NCBI GenBank assembly: GCA_958296105.1
Contig: OY282441.1
Span: 1,213,800 to 1,277,799 of the forward strand
DNA length: 64,000 nucleotides
Direction of reading: 5' to 3'
Source: an uncultured Dehalococcoidia bacterium
GTDB taxonomy: Bacteria; Chloroflexota; Dehalococcoidia; Lucifugimonadales; UBA1123
Numbering within the stretch: position 1 is the first letter of the stretch; each line of letters begins with the position of its first letter. Made by a program: the position numbers and the translations under genes. Of the stretch, positions 45,782 to 55,900 are shown in pieces. Below the pieces are notes generated by a model that worked only from the letters and a program-made list of their open reading frames with translations, was not told the DNA's origin and ran no database searches.

Positions 45782-46494
45782 CGGCTCCGGAGCATCTTCT
45801 TCCGAATCTTGGTCAGGGACGTCACTATGTGTATCAGGGGGGACATCTTGCGCGCGTGGATCTCGCCCTGAGAGAGGGATTCGAGGAATCCTCGCGGGCT
45901 GCCGTCGAACTCGGGCATGGTGACGAACGTCCTGCCCAGCTCGATGGCAGTGTGAGCGTCGCTGACGCCGGACGTCAACAGCCCGTGTTCGCGCGCGAAC
46001 TCATGCGCCTTCTGGTTATCGGCGTCCATGTTGTTGCGCGAGTTGAACACCTCGACGATGTCCGCGTAGGGCAGCACGTCTTCGATGCCGCTGCGCGTGA
46101 TTACCTCGCTGCGGAAGCGGTCGAACGGGTGCGGAAGGCTGACAAGGCCGCCCTGCTCCTTGATGCGCTTTGCCGTCTCCACAGGCGAAAGCCCCCTCGG
46201 TATGGTCTCGCTCAGGAACAGACCCGTCACCTCGCCCTCGGAAGTGGCGACCTCTTCGCCGATTATCACCATGAACGGCGCGATCTCGCGCACTGCGAAC
46301 GCGCCTTCGGTCGTGTTGTGGTCCGTAACTGCGATGCAGTCGAGCCCGACGTGGAGACAGCGCGCCACCAGCTTCTCGGGGGGCAGAACCGAATCGGGCG
46401 AGTAGTGGGTGTGCATGTGGAAGTCTGCCTTCAGCATCTCGCCCTCGACCGGGAGCGCGGGCGGCGCGCCGGCGAACAGTATGCGCTCCCCCAT
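45778..46494 (-). CDS. PHP-domain metal-dependent phosphoesterase
   Basis: About 238 residues. The PHP metal-binding pattern is visible: DFHMHTHYSPDS, AVTDHNTTEGA, GEEVATSEGEV, LVSLPHPFDRFR and SGVSDAHTAIEL. Such stand-alone PHP proteins hydrolyse nucleotide or histidinol-like phosphates; the substrate is not predictable. The start is uncertain: GTG 46500 and ATG 46494 give a 19-21 residue leader, while ATG 46437 (MLKADFHMHT) would begin directly at the domain. Confidence 0.88.
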   Translation of the reverse strand: MGERILFAGAPPALPVEGEMLKADFHMHTHYSPDSVLPPEKLVARCLHVGLDCIAVTDHNTTEGAFAVREIAPFMVIIGEEVATSEGEVTGLFLSETIPRGLSPVETAKRIKEQGGLVSLPHPFDRFRSEVITRSGIEDVLPYADIVEVFNSRNNMDADNQKAHEFAREHGLLTSGVSDAHTAIELGRTFVTMPEFDGSPRGFLESLSQGEIHARKMSPLIHIVTSLTKIRKKMLRSR

Positions 46495-46713
46495 CGCCAC
46501 TCATCCGCCGATCCAGCCTTTATCGGATTCGGCTCGATATGCCCTACAGCGCCAGCGAGACGTTCGGCGTCTCGGATACGGCGGTAGACAGGTCTGCGGA
46601 GCTCTGGCGCGACGGACTGGACGATGCCGGGAGCGCAGAGATGGGGAAGAATGCAGCCGCGTCTGCGCCATGCTCGGCGCGGGCGAGCAACCCGCGCTCC
46701 AAGCCCCGGGCAG

Positions 46714-46983
46714 CTAGATCGGCTCATCTTCGTCGTCCTGTGTCACCATGCGCATCTGCTCGCCGTAGGCGGTGCGGATGCGCGTTATGCGCGTCTCGGC
46801 GGAGGTCAGCATCTCGTTGCACACGCGCGCCAGCTTCATACCGCGCTCGTACATGGCGGTGGACTCTGCCAGCGGCAGCTCGCCCGACTCCAGCGCGCGG
46901 ACGGTCTCGTCGAGAAGCGCCAGCGCCTCCTCGAAAGACAGCTTTTCGATGTTCGGCTGCTTATCCGAGCCGTTGGACGCCAT
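46714..46983 (-). CDS. xseB: exodeoxyribonuclease VII small subunit
   Basis: Coiled-coil subunit of exonuclease VII. The 89-residue protein has the family core LSFEEALALLDETVRALESG and MYERGMKLARVCNEML. ATG at 46983 with AGGGAAGG upstream is preferred over a start eight codons earlier. It is separated from xseA by two DUF4389 genes on the same strand, which is unusual since the two subunits are normally adjacent. Confidence 0.92.
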   Translation of the reverse strand: MASNGSDKQPNIEKLSFEEALALLDETVRALESGELPLAESTAMYERGMKLARVCNEMLTSAETRITRIRTAYGEQMRMVTQDDEDEPI

Positions 46984-46996
46984 GCGGACCTTCCCT

Positions 46997-47578
46997 CTAC
47001 TCGTCAAGACTGAACGGTGGATACCTGTCGGTGGTCAGCATCCCCGCGTATGCCGAAACCCGGACCGTCCATCTGTTGACGCCAACGGCGAAGTCGAACA
47101 GCCCGCTCGGGTATCGACCCACTATCAGGATGGCGAACCATGCGATGACCGAAACCACGAACGCCAGCGGCCCAAGTACTAAGAGAACGATGTAGTGTGG
47201 AAACGCCAGAATCCACTTGATCAGCGGCAGTACGCGGTTCAGCTGGGCGGAATCTGGGTAGGCGATGTCCAGTGTAACGGACTGCTCGTCGTCGGTGGAC
47301 GGGTACTCGTCTCGCAGAAGGCCTGCGTAGGCGTTTATCCTGTACTTCAGGCGGTTGACTTCCACCTGCCAATCGAACCACTGGCGCGGGTACTTCTTGC
47401 GGAACAGGATCACCAGCGCCGTTGCCAAGCTCAGCCAGAACATGCCATACGAGACCAAGCCGATGATGACGAATGCCGGTATCGCCAAGATGAGGCGCAC
47501 CAGCGCGGTCAGCCTGTTTCGGATTTCCGGGTACTCTACGTCGAACTGAACCGGGTACATATCCGAGTCATAGACCAT
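46997..47578 (-). CDS. DUF4389 membrane protein (copy 2)
   Basis: A 193-residue protein with two hydrophobic helix pairs (about residues 30-55 and 125-155) separated by a soluble loop. Each half carries a DUF4389 signature: RKKYPRQWFDWQVEVNRLKYRINAY-like and VGRYPSGLFDFAVGVNRW. ATG at 47578 has AGGAGG upstream. Its first 33 codons are almost identical in DNA to those of the neighbouring copy (47620-48234), indicating recent duplication or gene conversion. Function unknown. Confidence 0.85.
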   Translation of the reverse strand: MVYDSDMYPVQFDVEYPEIRNRLTALVRLILAIPAFVIIGLVSYGMFWLSLATALVILFRKKYPRQWFDWQVEVNRLKYRINAYAGLLRDEYPSTDDEQSVTLDIAYPDSAQLNRVLPLIKWILAFPHYIVLLVLGPLAFVVSVIAWFAILIVGRYPSGLFDFAVGVNRWTVRVSAYAGMLTTDRYPPFSLDE

Positions 47579-47619
47579 GTTATCCTCCTGCGGGGGCGCT
47601 GCGTGATACTCGCGTCTGT

Positions 47620-48234
47620 CTATGGAGACATGCGGAACGGCGGGTAGCGGTCGGTAGTCATCAGAAAAGCGTATGCGAATACCCGATTCCCCCAGCGAGC
47701 GAATCCGACGGAGAAATCGAACAGCCCTCGCGGATAGCGCCCCACGATGAGGATGGCGAACCATGCGATTATCGTCACTAAGAACACCAGTATGCCCAAG
47801 AAGCCCAAGATGATGTAGTGTGGAATCGCCAGAATCCACTTGATCAGGGGCATGAACCTGTTCAGCTGAGTTTCGGCATCGGGATAGGCTATGTCCAGCG
47901 ACACCGCTTGGGCTTCGTCTGTGGAGGGGTATTCGTCGCGCAGCAGGAGCAGGTAGGCGAATATCCTAGCGTTGAATCTGGACAGCTCCAGGTTCCAGTC
48001 GAACCACCAGCGCGGATACTTCCTGCGGAACAGAATCATGAGCGCAATGGCCACGTACAGCCCAATGGCCGCGTACAGCGCATCTATGCCTTCCCCGGCC
48101 TGGGGCGCGATGAGGGTGATGATGACGAATACCGGTATCACCAAGATGAGGCGCACCAGCGCGGTCAGCCTGTTTCGGATTTCCGGGTACTCTACGTCGA
48201 ACTGAACCGGGTACATGTCCGAGTCATAGACCAT
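47620..48234 (-). CDS. DUF4389 membrane protein (copy 1)
   Basis: A 204-residue paralogue of the gene at 46997-47578, with the same start (MVYDSDMYPVQFDVEYPE) and the same two-domain layout (FRRKYPRWWFDWNLELSR; VGRYPRGLFDFSVGFARW). It differs mainly in the second helix, which is longer. It begins one base before the xseA stop region (48236), so it is likely co-transcribed with xseA. Function unknown. Confidence 0.85.
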   Translation of the reverse strand: MVYDSDMYPVQFDVEYPEIRNRLTALVRLILVIPVFVIITLIAPQAGEGIDALYAAIGLYVAIALMILFRRKYPRWWFDWNLELSRFNARIFAYLLLLRDEYPSTDEAQAVSLDIAYPDAETQLNRFMPLIKWILAIPHYIILGFLGILVFLVTIIAWFAILIVGRYPRGLFDFSVGFARWGNRVFAYAFLMTTDRYPPFRMSP

Positions 48235-48235
48235 G

Positions 48236-49459
48236 TTATCCACCTGCGGGGGCTTGGGGTCGATCGGTACCGTCCGATACCGATTCCACGACAGCCGCTA
48301 TTGTACCCCTATCGAGGGCAATAGCCAATGCGTCTCCCGGTCGAGCGTCACGCGCATCTGTCAGCACTCTGCCCGTGGACGGGTCGGCGACTATGGCGTA
48401 TCCGCGCCTGAGAGTATCCAGCGGGGAGAGGGCGCCGAGCGCGGTCGAAAGCGTCTCGACCTTCGCGCGGGACAGCTCGATTCGGCGCAGCAGCCCCGTT
48501 CTGGCGTCTTCGAGCAGATCGTCCACCCTGATGCGCTGCTCGTCCAAGTTCGGGGCGGCGCGCTCCATACGCTCGTGGACGGCTGCGAGCTCAGCCGAAG
48601 AGCGCTCGATCAGCCCAAGCATTCGAGCCTCGATCGTCCTCGTGACAGCCGCGACCCTTGCCGCAAGCTCGATCCGATCCGGTACGACAAGCTCGGCGGC
48701 GGCGGACGGGGTGGGCGCGCGCAGGTCTGCGACGAGGTCGCAGATGGTGGTGTCGGTCTCGTGTCCGACGGCGCTGACGACTGGCACGCGGCTGGCGAAG
48801 ACCGCGCGCGCCACAGCCTCCTCGTTGAACGGCCACAGGTCTTCCAGCGAGCCGCCGCCTCTGGCCACGATGACGGCGTCTACGTCCGGCTCCTCGTTCA
48901 GCGCGGACAGCGCCTCTACGATGGTCGCGGCGGCGGCGTCCCCCTGAACCATGGAGGGGGCGAGCAGAAGCTCCGCCAGCGGGTAGCGTCGCTCGACGAC
49001 CGATCTGATGTCCTGCCAGACGGCTCCGGTCGGCGAGGTCACAACGCCGATGCGGTCTGGGAACGCGGGCAGCGGGCGCTTGCGAGTGGGGTCGAACAGG
49101 CCTTCGCGCTCAAGGCGCATCAGCAGCTGCTCCAAGCGCATCTGAAGCTCGCCGACCCCTTCGGGCTGGACGAGGTCTGCGATCAGCTGGAGGTCGCCCC
49201 TGGCCTCGTAGATCGACACGCGCCCATGCGCCACGATCTTCGCTCCATCGACCAGATGGCGAATGCCGCGAGAGTTTCGGAACGAGACGCAGCGCAGCGA
49301 GCTGCTGGCGTCTCTAAGGGAGAAGTAGGCGTGGCCGGAGCCGGGACGCCGCAGGTTGGCGACCTCGCCCTCGATCCAGATGTCTCTGAGCAGGTCGTCG
49401 TAAGCGAGCGTCTCCCTGATGTAGGAGGTGATCTGCGATACGGCGTAGACGGCAGCCAA
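48236..49459 (-). CDS. xseA: exodeoxyribonuclease VII large subunit
   Basis: Catalytic subunit of exonuclease VII. The 407-residue protein has the N-terminal OB fold (IWIEGEVANLRRPGSGHAYF), the catalytic region GVVTSPTGAVWQD, IVARGGGSLEDLWPFNEE and SAVGHETDTTICDLVAD, then a long coiled coil and the C-terminal LSPLDTLRRGYAIV. A TTG at 49459 with GGAG eight bases upstream is the likely start. xseB lies 1.25 kb downstream. Confidence 0.95.
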   Translation of the reverse strand: MAAVYAVSQITSYIRETLAYDDLLRDIWIEGEVANLRRPGSGHAYFSLRDASSSLRCVSFRNSRGIRHLVDGAKIVAHGRVSIYEARGDLQLIADLVQPEGVGELQMRLEQLLMRLEREGLFDPTRKRPLPAFPDRIGVVTSPTGAVWQDIRSVVERRYPLAELLLAPSMVQGDAAAATIVEALSALNEEPDVDAVIVARGGGSLEDLWPFNEEAVARAVFASRVPVVSAVGHETDTTICDLVADLRAPTPSAAAELVVPDRIELAARVAAVTRTIEARMLGLIERSSAELAAVHERMERAAPNLDEQRIRVDDLLEDARTGLLRRIELSRAKVETLSTALGALSPLDTLRRGYAIVADPSTGRVLTDARDARPGDALAIALDRGTIAAVVESVSDGTDRPQAPAGG

Positions 49460-49569
49460 TCAGCCACTCCGATCGAACATAGATGTGCGGGATGGACAGG
49501 ATAGGTCGATACGCCCGGCGCGCCAGGGCCTGTTCACTGCGCGCTTCCTGTGTGGGCGCTTCTCGAAGG

Positions 49570-50133
49570 TCACACTCTGGACAGGTAGGTGGCGCTGCGG
49601 GTGTCCACCTTGACGGTCTCGCCCTCGCCGACGAACAGGGGAACCTGGATGAGCAGGCCGGTCTCCAGCGTGGCGGGCTTGGTGGCGCCGGTGGCGGTGT
49701 CGCCTCTGAGTCCGGGAGGGGAATCCACCACCTTCAGGTCCACGGTGAGCGGCAGCTCGATTGCTATGGGGCTGTCTTGGAAGAAGACGAGGTCGACGGT
49801 CATCTCTTCCTTGAGATAGCTCAGCTCGTCTGCGATCTGGCTCTTGGACAGCGGGAACTGCTCGTAGTTGTCGGTATCCATGAAGTAGCAGAGGTCGTCC
49901 TCGTCGTAGATGTACTGCGCCGTGCGGCGTTCCACGTCTGCGGGCGTCAGCTTGACGTCGTAACCCGAGAAGCTGCGGTCGAGCACCTTGCCGCTGCGAA
50001 TCTCGCGGAACCTAATCCGCATCGTGGGCGCGCGCTGCTGCATCTTGCTGCGGTCGTAATCCACGACGAGGTAAGGCTCGCCGTCAAGCTCGATGGCCAT
50101 TCCCTTGCGGAGGTCTCCGTATCCGATAGTCAT
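49570..50133 (-). CDS. efp: elongation factor P
   Basis: Rescues ribosomes stalled at polyproline. The 187-residue protein has the three beta-barrel domains, ending in GLLIQVPLFVGEGETVKVDTRS. The domain I loop that usually shows PGKG or SGRN reads SKMQQRAPTM, so the modified Lys/Arg position appears to be Gln with Arg beside it. Many proteins in this window have Pro-rich stalks that would need EF-P. It lies 110 bases before xseA. Confidence 0.95.
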   Translation of the reverse strand: MTIGYGDLRKGMAIELDGEPYLVVDYDRSKMQQRAPTMRIRFREIRSGKVLDRSFSGYDVKLTPADVERRTAQYIYDEDDLCYFMDTDNYEQFPLSKSQIADELSYLKEEMTVDLVFFQDSPIAIELPLTVDLKVVDSPPGLRGDTATGATKPATLETGLLIQVPLFVGEGETVKVDTRSATYLSRV

Positions 50134-50243
50134 TCGCTTCGCCTCTTGCGCGCTTCACTCATTTCGTATTTCGGGGCTTGCTGAAGATGCTCACGCATGA
50201 GAAACCGCGCCGTCCCACGTGGATTCCCGACAGCTTTTCCGCG

Positions 50244-50680
50244 ACGTCCTCAAGATCGTGTTCCCTGCCTTCTGCGCTCCTTCCGCGCCTTGGCGACGAA
50301 CTCTTTCAGTCTACGTTCTCGGTCCGCGCTGATTTCGGAGCCCTCTTCCTGCATGAAGAATTGGATCACGGCCCCCAGTGTTTCCTCACTGCCTTGCTCT
50401 CGGCCCTCTTCTCGGCCTTCTTCACGACCCCTGTCGAACCTCTCCTGTTTGTAGTGTTCCCACGTCCTCAAGATCGTGTTCCCTGCCTTCTGCGCTCCTC
50501 TCGAGCCTTGGCTACGAACTCTTTCAGCCTACGTTCTCGGTCCGCGCTGATTTCGGAGCCCTCTTCCTGCATGAAGAATTGCATCACGGCCCCCAGCGTT
50601 TCCTCGCTGCCTTCTTCTCGGCCTTCTTCACGGCCCCTGTCGAACCTCTCCTGCTTGTAGTGTTCCCACGTCCTCAAGAT
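50244..50680. repeat. tandem duplication with 13-base direct repeats at its borders
   Basis: ACGTCCTCAAGAT occurs at 50244-50256, 50462-50474 and 50668-50680. The two intervals (218 and 206 bases) are near copies of the 3' part of the small membrane protein gene. They differ by four codons (GREEGREEGREQ against GREEGREE). The downstream unit holds an open frame without a membrane segment or good start. Confidence 0.85.
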
Positions 50681-50926
50681 GCCATCCCTCGCTTTCAGGA
50701 TTAGGAAAGCCTGTATCGCCGCCACTACGCCTACGGCAGTCACGCGCGCCAGCGCGTTCGCGGCTACGTCTGCTATGTCAGCTTCTGGCGGCCGCCTCGT
50801 TACCTCATACCATATCACGAATATCTCGCCAATGACGCACAGGATGGCGAAGATGTCGAAATACAGCTCGCTCCACTTCGCGGGAACGCTCATCATGGAC
50901 TGTCTGGACTGGTCGGAGTCTTGCAC
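50468..50926 (-). CDS. small membrane protein with charged coiled-coil tail
   Basis: About 152 residues. Two hydrophobic helices (YFDIFAILCVIGEIFVIW and ALARVTAVGVVAAIQAFLIL) are followed by a highly charged tail (DRGREEGREEGSEETLGAV). Starts at GTG 50926, ATG 50896 or ATG 50893 are all possible and none has a clear ribosome site. The tail is duplicated directly downstream (50250-50467). I do not recognise a family. Confidence 0.6.
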   Translation of the reverse strand: MQDSDQSRQSMMSVPAKWSELYFDIFAILCVIGEIFVIWYEVTRRPPEADIADVAANALARVTAVGVVAAIQAFLILKARDGILRTWEHYKQERFDRGREEGREEGSEETLGAVMQFFMQEEGSEISADRERRLKEFVAKAREERRRQGTRS

Positions 50927-50933
50927 TGGCGCG

Positions 50934-52007
50934 CTACTTTGGCGACCCTGTCAGCTGCCTCGCGCGTCCGTTCTCCATCACCACCATGTCCTCGATCCTG
51001 ACGCCGCCCCACCCGGAGATGTAGATTCCCGGTTCTATGGTGAACACCATCCCGTTGTCTATCACGTCCTCGGAAGTCGGGACGACCATCGGGCGCTCAT
51101 GCACGTCCAGCCCGACTCCATGCCCCAGTCCGTGGCCGAACTCCTCTCCGTATCCGGCGTCCTCGATGACCTTGCGCGCTATGGAGTCCAGCTCTTTGCC
51201 GCTCATGCCTGGCCGCGCTCCTTCGATCGCGGCTTGCTGTGCGCGCAAGACGATGCGATAGACACGCCTGAACGTGTCGTCCACCTCGCCGACGTGGAAA
51301 GTTCGCGTCAGGTCGCTGCGGTAGGCGCGATAGATCGCGCCCATGTCTATGACCACCGAATCTCCGGTCCTCGTGGGCGTATCGGCTGCTCGATGATGGG
51401 GAAGCGCGCCGTTGGCGCCCGCGCCAACTATGATGTCGAAGGCGGGGCCGTCCGCCCCCAGCTCGCGCATCTCACGCTCGATCTCCCACGCTATCTGTCT
51501 CTCGGTCATGCCCGGTTCTATGGCTGTGCCAACCGCGCCCATCGCAAGGTCGGCTATCCGCGCCGCCTGGGTGATCGTAGCCAGCTCGTCGGCGTCTTTG
51601 ATCTGCCTGATCCCCTCGATCAGCCCTGTGGTCTCCTCGATTTCGATGTTGGAAATCTCGTCTGCCTCATCCAGATCCGAGAGCATCTTGCGATACGCGG
51701 CAACCGTCAGGTGGCTAGCCTCGATGCCAAGCCTGCGACAGTCAAGCTCTGCGAGCAGTCCGGGAAGCCACGTCTCGCCTCCCTTTATTCGGCGCACGTC
51801 GTAGGCGGGGGATTCGTCCGCCGCCTGCTCGATGTACCTGAAGTCGGTCGCAAGAAGAGCGTCCGAGTCCGTTACGAGCAGGAAGCCGTGCGAGCCGCTG
51901 AACCCGGAGAGATACCTCCGACTGTTGGGGGCGGACACGAGCATGGTATCCACTTCGGCTTCGACCATCTCGGCGCGCAGCCTGCCCAGCCGCTTCCGGT
52001 GGCTCAC
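50934..52007 (-). CDS. pepP: M24 family Xaa-Pro aminopeptidase
   Basis: A two-domain metallopeptidase of about 357 residues. The N-terminal creatinase-like domain contains SAPNSRRYLSGFSGSHGF. The catalytic pita-bread domain has the five metal ligands in VVIDMGAIYRAYRSDLTRTF, GHGLGHGVGLDVHE, FTIEPGIYI and VRIEDMVV. GTG at 52007 overlaps the aroQ stop (GTGA). The longer open frame upstream is a shadow of aroQ. In many bacteria this gene, aroQ and efp are neighbours, as here. Confidence 0.92.
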   Translation of the reverse strand: MSHRKRLGRLRAEMVEAEVDTMLVSAPNSRRYLSGFSGSHGFLLVTDSDALLATDFRYIEQAADESPAYDVRRIKGGETWLPGLLAELDCRRLGIEASHLTVAAYRKMLSDLDEADEISNIEIEETTGLIEGIRQIKDADELATITQAARIADLAMGAVGTAIEPGMTERQIAWEIEREMRELGADGPAFDIIVGAGANGALPHHRAADTPTRTGDSVVIDMGAIYRAYRSDLTRTFHVGEVDDTFRRVYRIVLRAQQAAIEGARPGMSGKELDSIARKVIEDAGYGEEFGHGLGHGVGLDVHERPMVVPTSEDVIDNGMVFTIEPGIYISGWGGVRIEDMVVMENGRARQLTGSPK

Positions 52008-52459
52008 TGGCTCGCCCGCCTGCGCGCCTCGTCTGCGCGCGAGACGAGGAAATCGAGCGCGTACAGGTATCCTCTCCATCCGAGTCCCGCGATCTGCCCC
52101 ACTGCCAAGTCCGCTATCACGGAGTGGCGGCGATGCTCTTCTCGCGCGTGGATGTTGGACAGATGCACCTCCACGATGGGCAGGCGCGCGTCCGCGAGCG
52201 CGTCTCGCATGGAGTAGCCGTAGTGCGTCAGCGCGCCGGCGTTTATTATGATGCAGTCGGAGCTGGTCGTGGAGTTCTGGATGCAGTCTACGATTGCTCC
52301 TTCGTGGTTCGACTGGAAGAAGGTGACCTTGTCTCCGCGCCCAGAGGCGCGGTCTCGAAGCGCCCGCTCGATTTCGGCTAGCGTCACGACGCCGTAGTGG
52401 GTGGCGTCTCGCCTGCCGAGCCTGTTCAGATTCGGCCCGTTTATCACCAGGATGTTCAA
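52004..52459 (-). CDS. aroQ: 3-dehydroquinate dehydratase, type II
   Basis: Third step of the shikimate pathway. The 151-residue protein shows the family blocks NILVINGPNLNRLGRRD, the active-site Tyr in THYG, QSNHEGAIVDCI, IINAGALTHYGYSMRDAL and VEVHLSNIHAREEHRRHSV with the catalytic His. TTG at 52459 has GGGAGA upstream. The frame is open to 52795, but that extension has no homology and is not counted. Confidence 0.93.
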   Translation of the reverse strand: MNILVINGPNLNRLGRRDATHYGVVTLAEIERALRDRASGRGDKVTFFQSNHEGAIVDCIQNSTTSSDCIIINAGALTHYGYSMRDALADARLPIVEVHLSNIHAREEHRRHSVIADLAVGQIAGLGWRGYLYALDFLVSRADEARRRASQ

Positions 52460-52957
52460 GTAAGATAGTCTCCCGCTGCATCCAAGGGGCGCTCGCACTG
52501 CCGCACAGCAGCTCGGAATAGGGCCGTCGCAGTTCTGATTGCAGCAGTTTAGCACAGCCTGCGGGCGTGTGTCAGAAGTGTCCGAAGACGGGCGGGAAGC
52601 GTCCGACGGCAGTGAAGGAAGTGACGAATTTGGAAAGACTCGACTCTGTTTCGGATAGGGGACAGGCTCGTCGATCGAACGGCTGAGATGGGCTTGGCCT
52701 CTGACTGCGTGAATCTTACTCTGGACGTCAGCGGGGGCTGCTGGGCGGGATGGATTTTCACCTTTCGTCCGGCGCGCCGACATGTTCAGCTGCACTCAGA
52801 ACACCGAGTGCAGCCGCAGCCCCTCGTTCCTAATGCCATCAGCGCGTGAGAGTAGTACCGCTGCGCGGCATCGTAGATTGGACGAGCGGTTGGGGGTATA
52901 ATGCCTTGACTTTGGGGTCATGCTAGGTCCGTACTTGGCAGTTTGGGAGCGCGCAGC
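52460..52957. other. intergenic region with LRR-gene promoter
   Basis: A 498-base gap between divergent aroQ and the first LRR gene. No gene is supported. The last 110 bases (about 52830-52957) are repeated before the second LRR gene and contain TATAATGCCTTGACTTTGGG, with TATAAT at about 52899-52904 as the likely -10 box and a GGGAG ribosome site before the ATG. Confidence 0.55.
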
Positions 52958-55900
52958 ATGAAGCTAATGGCAGTCATGGCAGCAGCGCTTGCAGTCGCGC
53001 TGATATTTGCCGCGGGCTGTACAGATGGATTGCAGCCCCCGGCTGAGCCGTTACCACGATACGCGCCGCTAACGGTGACCGCCGCGCCCATATCGACGCC
53101 TGCGCCCGCCGCCACTCCCACACCTACCGCCACTCCCATATCGACGCCCACGCCGACACCTACCGCCATTCCCACATCGACGCCCACGCCGTCACCTACT
53201 GCCACTCTCACGCCGTCACCTACCGCCGCGCCCACATCGACGCCTACGCCGCCACCTACCGCCGCGCCCACATCGACACCCACACCGACACCTACCGCCA
53301 CGCCCACATCGACGCCCACGCCGTCACCTACGTCCGCAGCATCAGGCGGAGCTTCGACCGACAGAGCCGCCTTGACATCGTTCTACAACGCCGCCAACGG
53401 CCACGGCTGGACAAACAGCACAAACTGGCTAAGCGACAGGCCAATCGGCGAATGGTACGGTGTCACCACCAACGGTAGCGGGCGCGTCACGGCACTGAAC
53501 CTCCCCGAGAACCAGTTGAGCGGCAAGATTCCGCCTGAGCTGGGCAGTCTCACCAACCTGAGAGAATTGCGGCTCTACATCAATCAGTTGAGCGGCGAGA
53601 TTCCGCCTGAACTGGGCAATCTCACCAATCTGACAGATCTGGAGCTCGCCGCCAATCGGTTGAGCGGCGAGATTCCGCCTGAACTGGGCAACCTCGCCAG
53701 CCTGACAGTCCTACGGCTCAACTGGAATCAGTTGAGCGGCGAGATTCCGCCTGAACTGGGCAACCTCGCCAACTTGGGGGAGCTGGACCTCTTCGGCAAT
53801 CAGTTGAGCGGCGAGATTCCGCCTGAACTGGGCAGCCTCGCCAGCCTGAGAGTGCTGGACCTCGACCACAATCAGTTGGGCGGCGAGATTCCGCCGGAAC
53901 TGGGCAACCTCGCCAACCTGACAGAGTTGCACCTCTACGAGAATCAGTTGAGTGGCGAGATTCCGTCGGAACTGGGCAACCTCGCCAACCTGACAGAGTT
54001 GTACCTCTGGGGCAATCAGTTGAGCGGATGTGCGCATGCAGACTTGCGACGTGTGCTGGACAACGATTTCCCGGGGCCTGTCCTGCCGTTCTGCGGCGAG
54101 CTCACGCCCGAAGACAGAGCCGCCGCCTTGGCAGCGCTCTACAACGCCACCAACGGCCGCAGTTGGACGAACAACACAAACTGGCTGAGCGACAGGCCAA
54201 TCGGTGAATGGTACGGCGTCACCACCTACGGCATCGGGCGCGTCACAGAACTAGAACTGTACCTCCCCGACAATCAGTTGAGCGGCGAGATTCCGCCGGA
54301 GTTGGGCAGCCTCACCAATCTGACAAGGCTGTACCTCGGCAATAATCAGTTGAGCGGCGAGATTCCGCCGGAACTGGGCAACCTCGCCAACCTGAGAGAT
54401 CTGGGGCTCGACGGCAATCAGTTGAGCGGCGAGATTCCGCCGGAACTGGGCAATCTTACCAACTTGGAGTGGCTGGGCCTCTCCGACAATCAGTTGAGCG
54501 GCGAGATTCCGCCGAAGCTGGGCAGCCTTGACAATCTGAGATTACTGTACCTCTCCGACAATCAGTTGAGCGGCGAGATTCCGCCGGAACTGGGCAATCT
54601 CGCCAACCTGAGAGAGATGAACCTCTCCGAGAATCAGTTGAGCGACGAGATTCCGCCGGAACTGGGCAACCTCGCCAACCTGAGAGAGTTGCAGCTCGGC
54701 GACAATCAGTTGAGCGGCGAGATTCCGCCGGAACTGGGCAATCTCGCCAACCTGAGAGAGATGAACCTCTCCGACAATCAGTTGAGCGGCGAGATTCCGC
54801 CGGAACTGGGCAGCCTCGACATGCTGACAGTGCTGTACCTTCACAGCAATCGGTTGAGCGGATGTGTGCCTTCAGGCTTGCGGCGTGTGCTGGACAACGA
54901 TCTCTTCGAGCCTCGCCTGCTGTTCTGCGATGAGACGCTCACGCTCGTAGACAGAGCCGCCTTGACAGCGCTCTACAACGCCACCAACGGCAGCAGATGG
55001 ACGAACAGCACAAACTGGCTGAGCGATAGGCCAATCGGTGAATGGTATGGTGTCATCACCGACGGTAGCGGGCGCGTCACTGCACTGAGCCTCTTTGAGA
55101 ACCGTCTGAGCGGCGAGATTCCGTCGGAACTGGGCAACCTCGCCAGACTGACAGAGCTGTGGCTCTACGACAATCGGTTGAGCGGCGAGATACCGTCGGA
55201 ACTAGGCGATCTCGCCAGACTGAGAATGCTGGTACTCTACGACAATCGGTTGAGCGGCGAGATTCCGCCGGAACTGGGCAACCTCGCCAGACTGACAGAG
55301 CTGTATCTCGACGACAATCAGTTGAGCGGCGAGATTCCGCCGGAACTGGGCAATCTTGCCAACCTGAGAGTGCTGCACCTCTACGAGAATCGGTTGAGCG
55401 GCGAGATTCCGCCGGAACTGGGCAGCCTTGCCAACCTGGAGCGGATGTGGCTTTCCGGCAATCAGTTGAGCGGCGAGATTCCGCCGGAACTGGGCAATCT
55501 TACCAACTTGGAGCTGCTGTGGCTCTACGGCAATCAGTTGAGCGGCGAGATTCCGCCGGAACTGGGCAGCCTTGCCAACTTGGAGGCGCTGAACCTCGAC
55601 AGCGGTCAGCTGAGCGGATGTGTGCCTTCAGGCTTGCGACGTGTGCTGGGCAACTATTCCTCGGGGCTTGGCCTGCCGTTCTGCGACGAACACACGCCCG
55701 TCGACAGAGCCGCATTGACAGCGCTCTACAACGCTACCGACGGCCGCAGTTGGGCGAACAACACAAACTGGCTGAGCGACAGGCCAGTCGGTGAATGGTA
55801 CGGCGTCACCACCGACGGCTGGCGCGTCACGGAACTGTACCTCTACGAGGATCAGTTGAGCGGCGAGATTCCGCCAGAACTGGGCAGTCTCGACAACTTG

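Noticed and set aside
46539-47195. 218-codon plus-strand ORF in the xseB region
   Set aside because: Mostly antisense to xseB and the DUF4389 gene; its unique first part has no pattern or ribosome site.
52460-52795. N-terminal extension of aroQ to 52795
   Set aside because: The added 112 residues show no dehydratase homology and a normal TTG start with a ribosome site exists at 52459.
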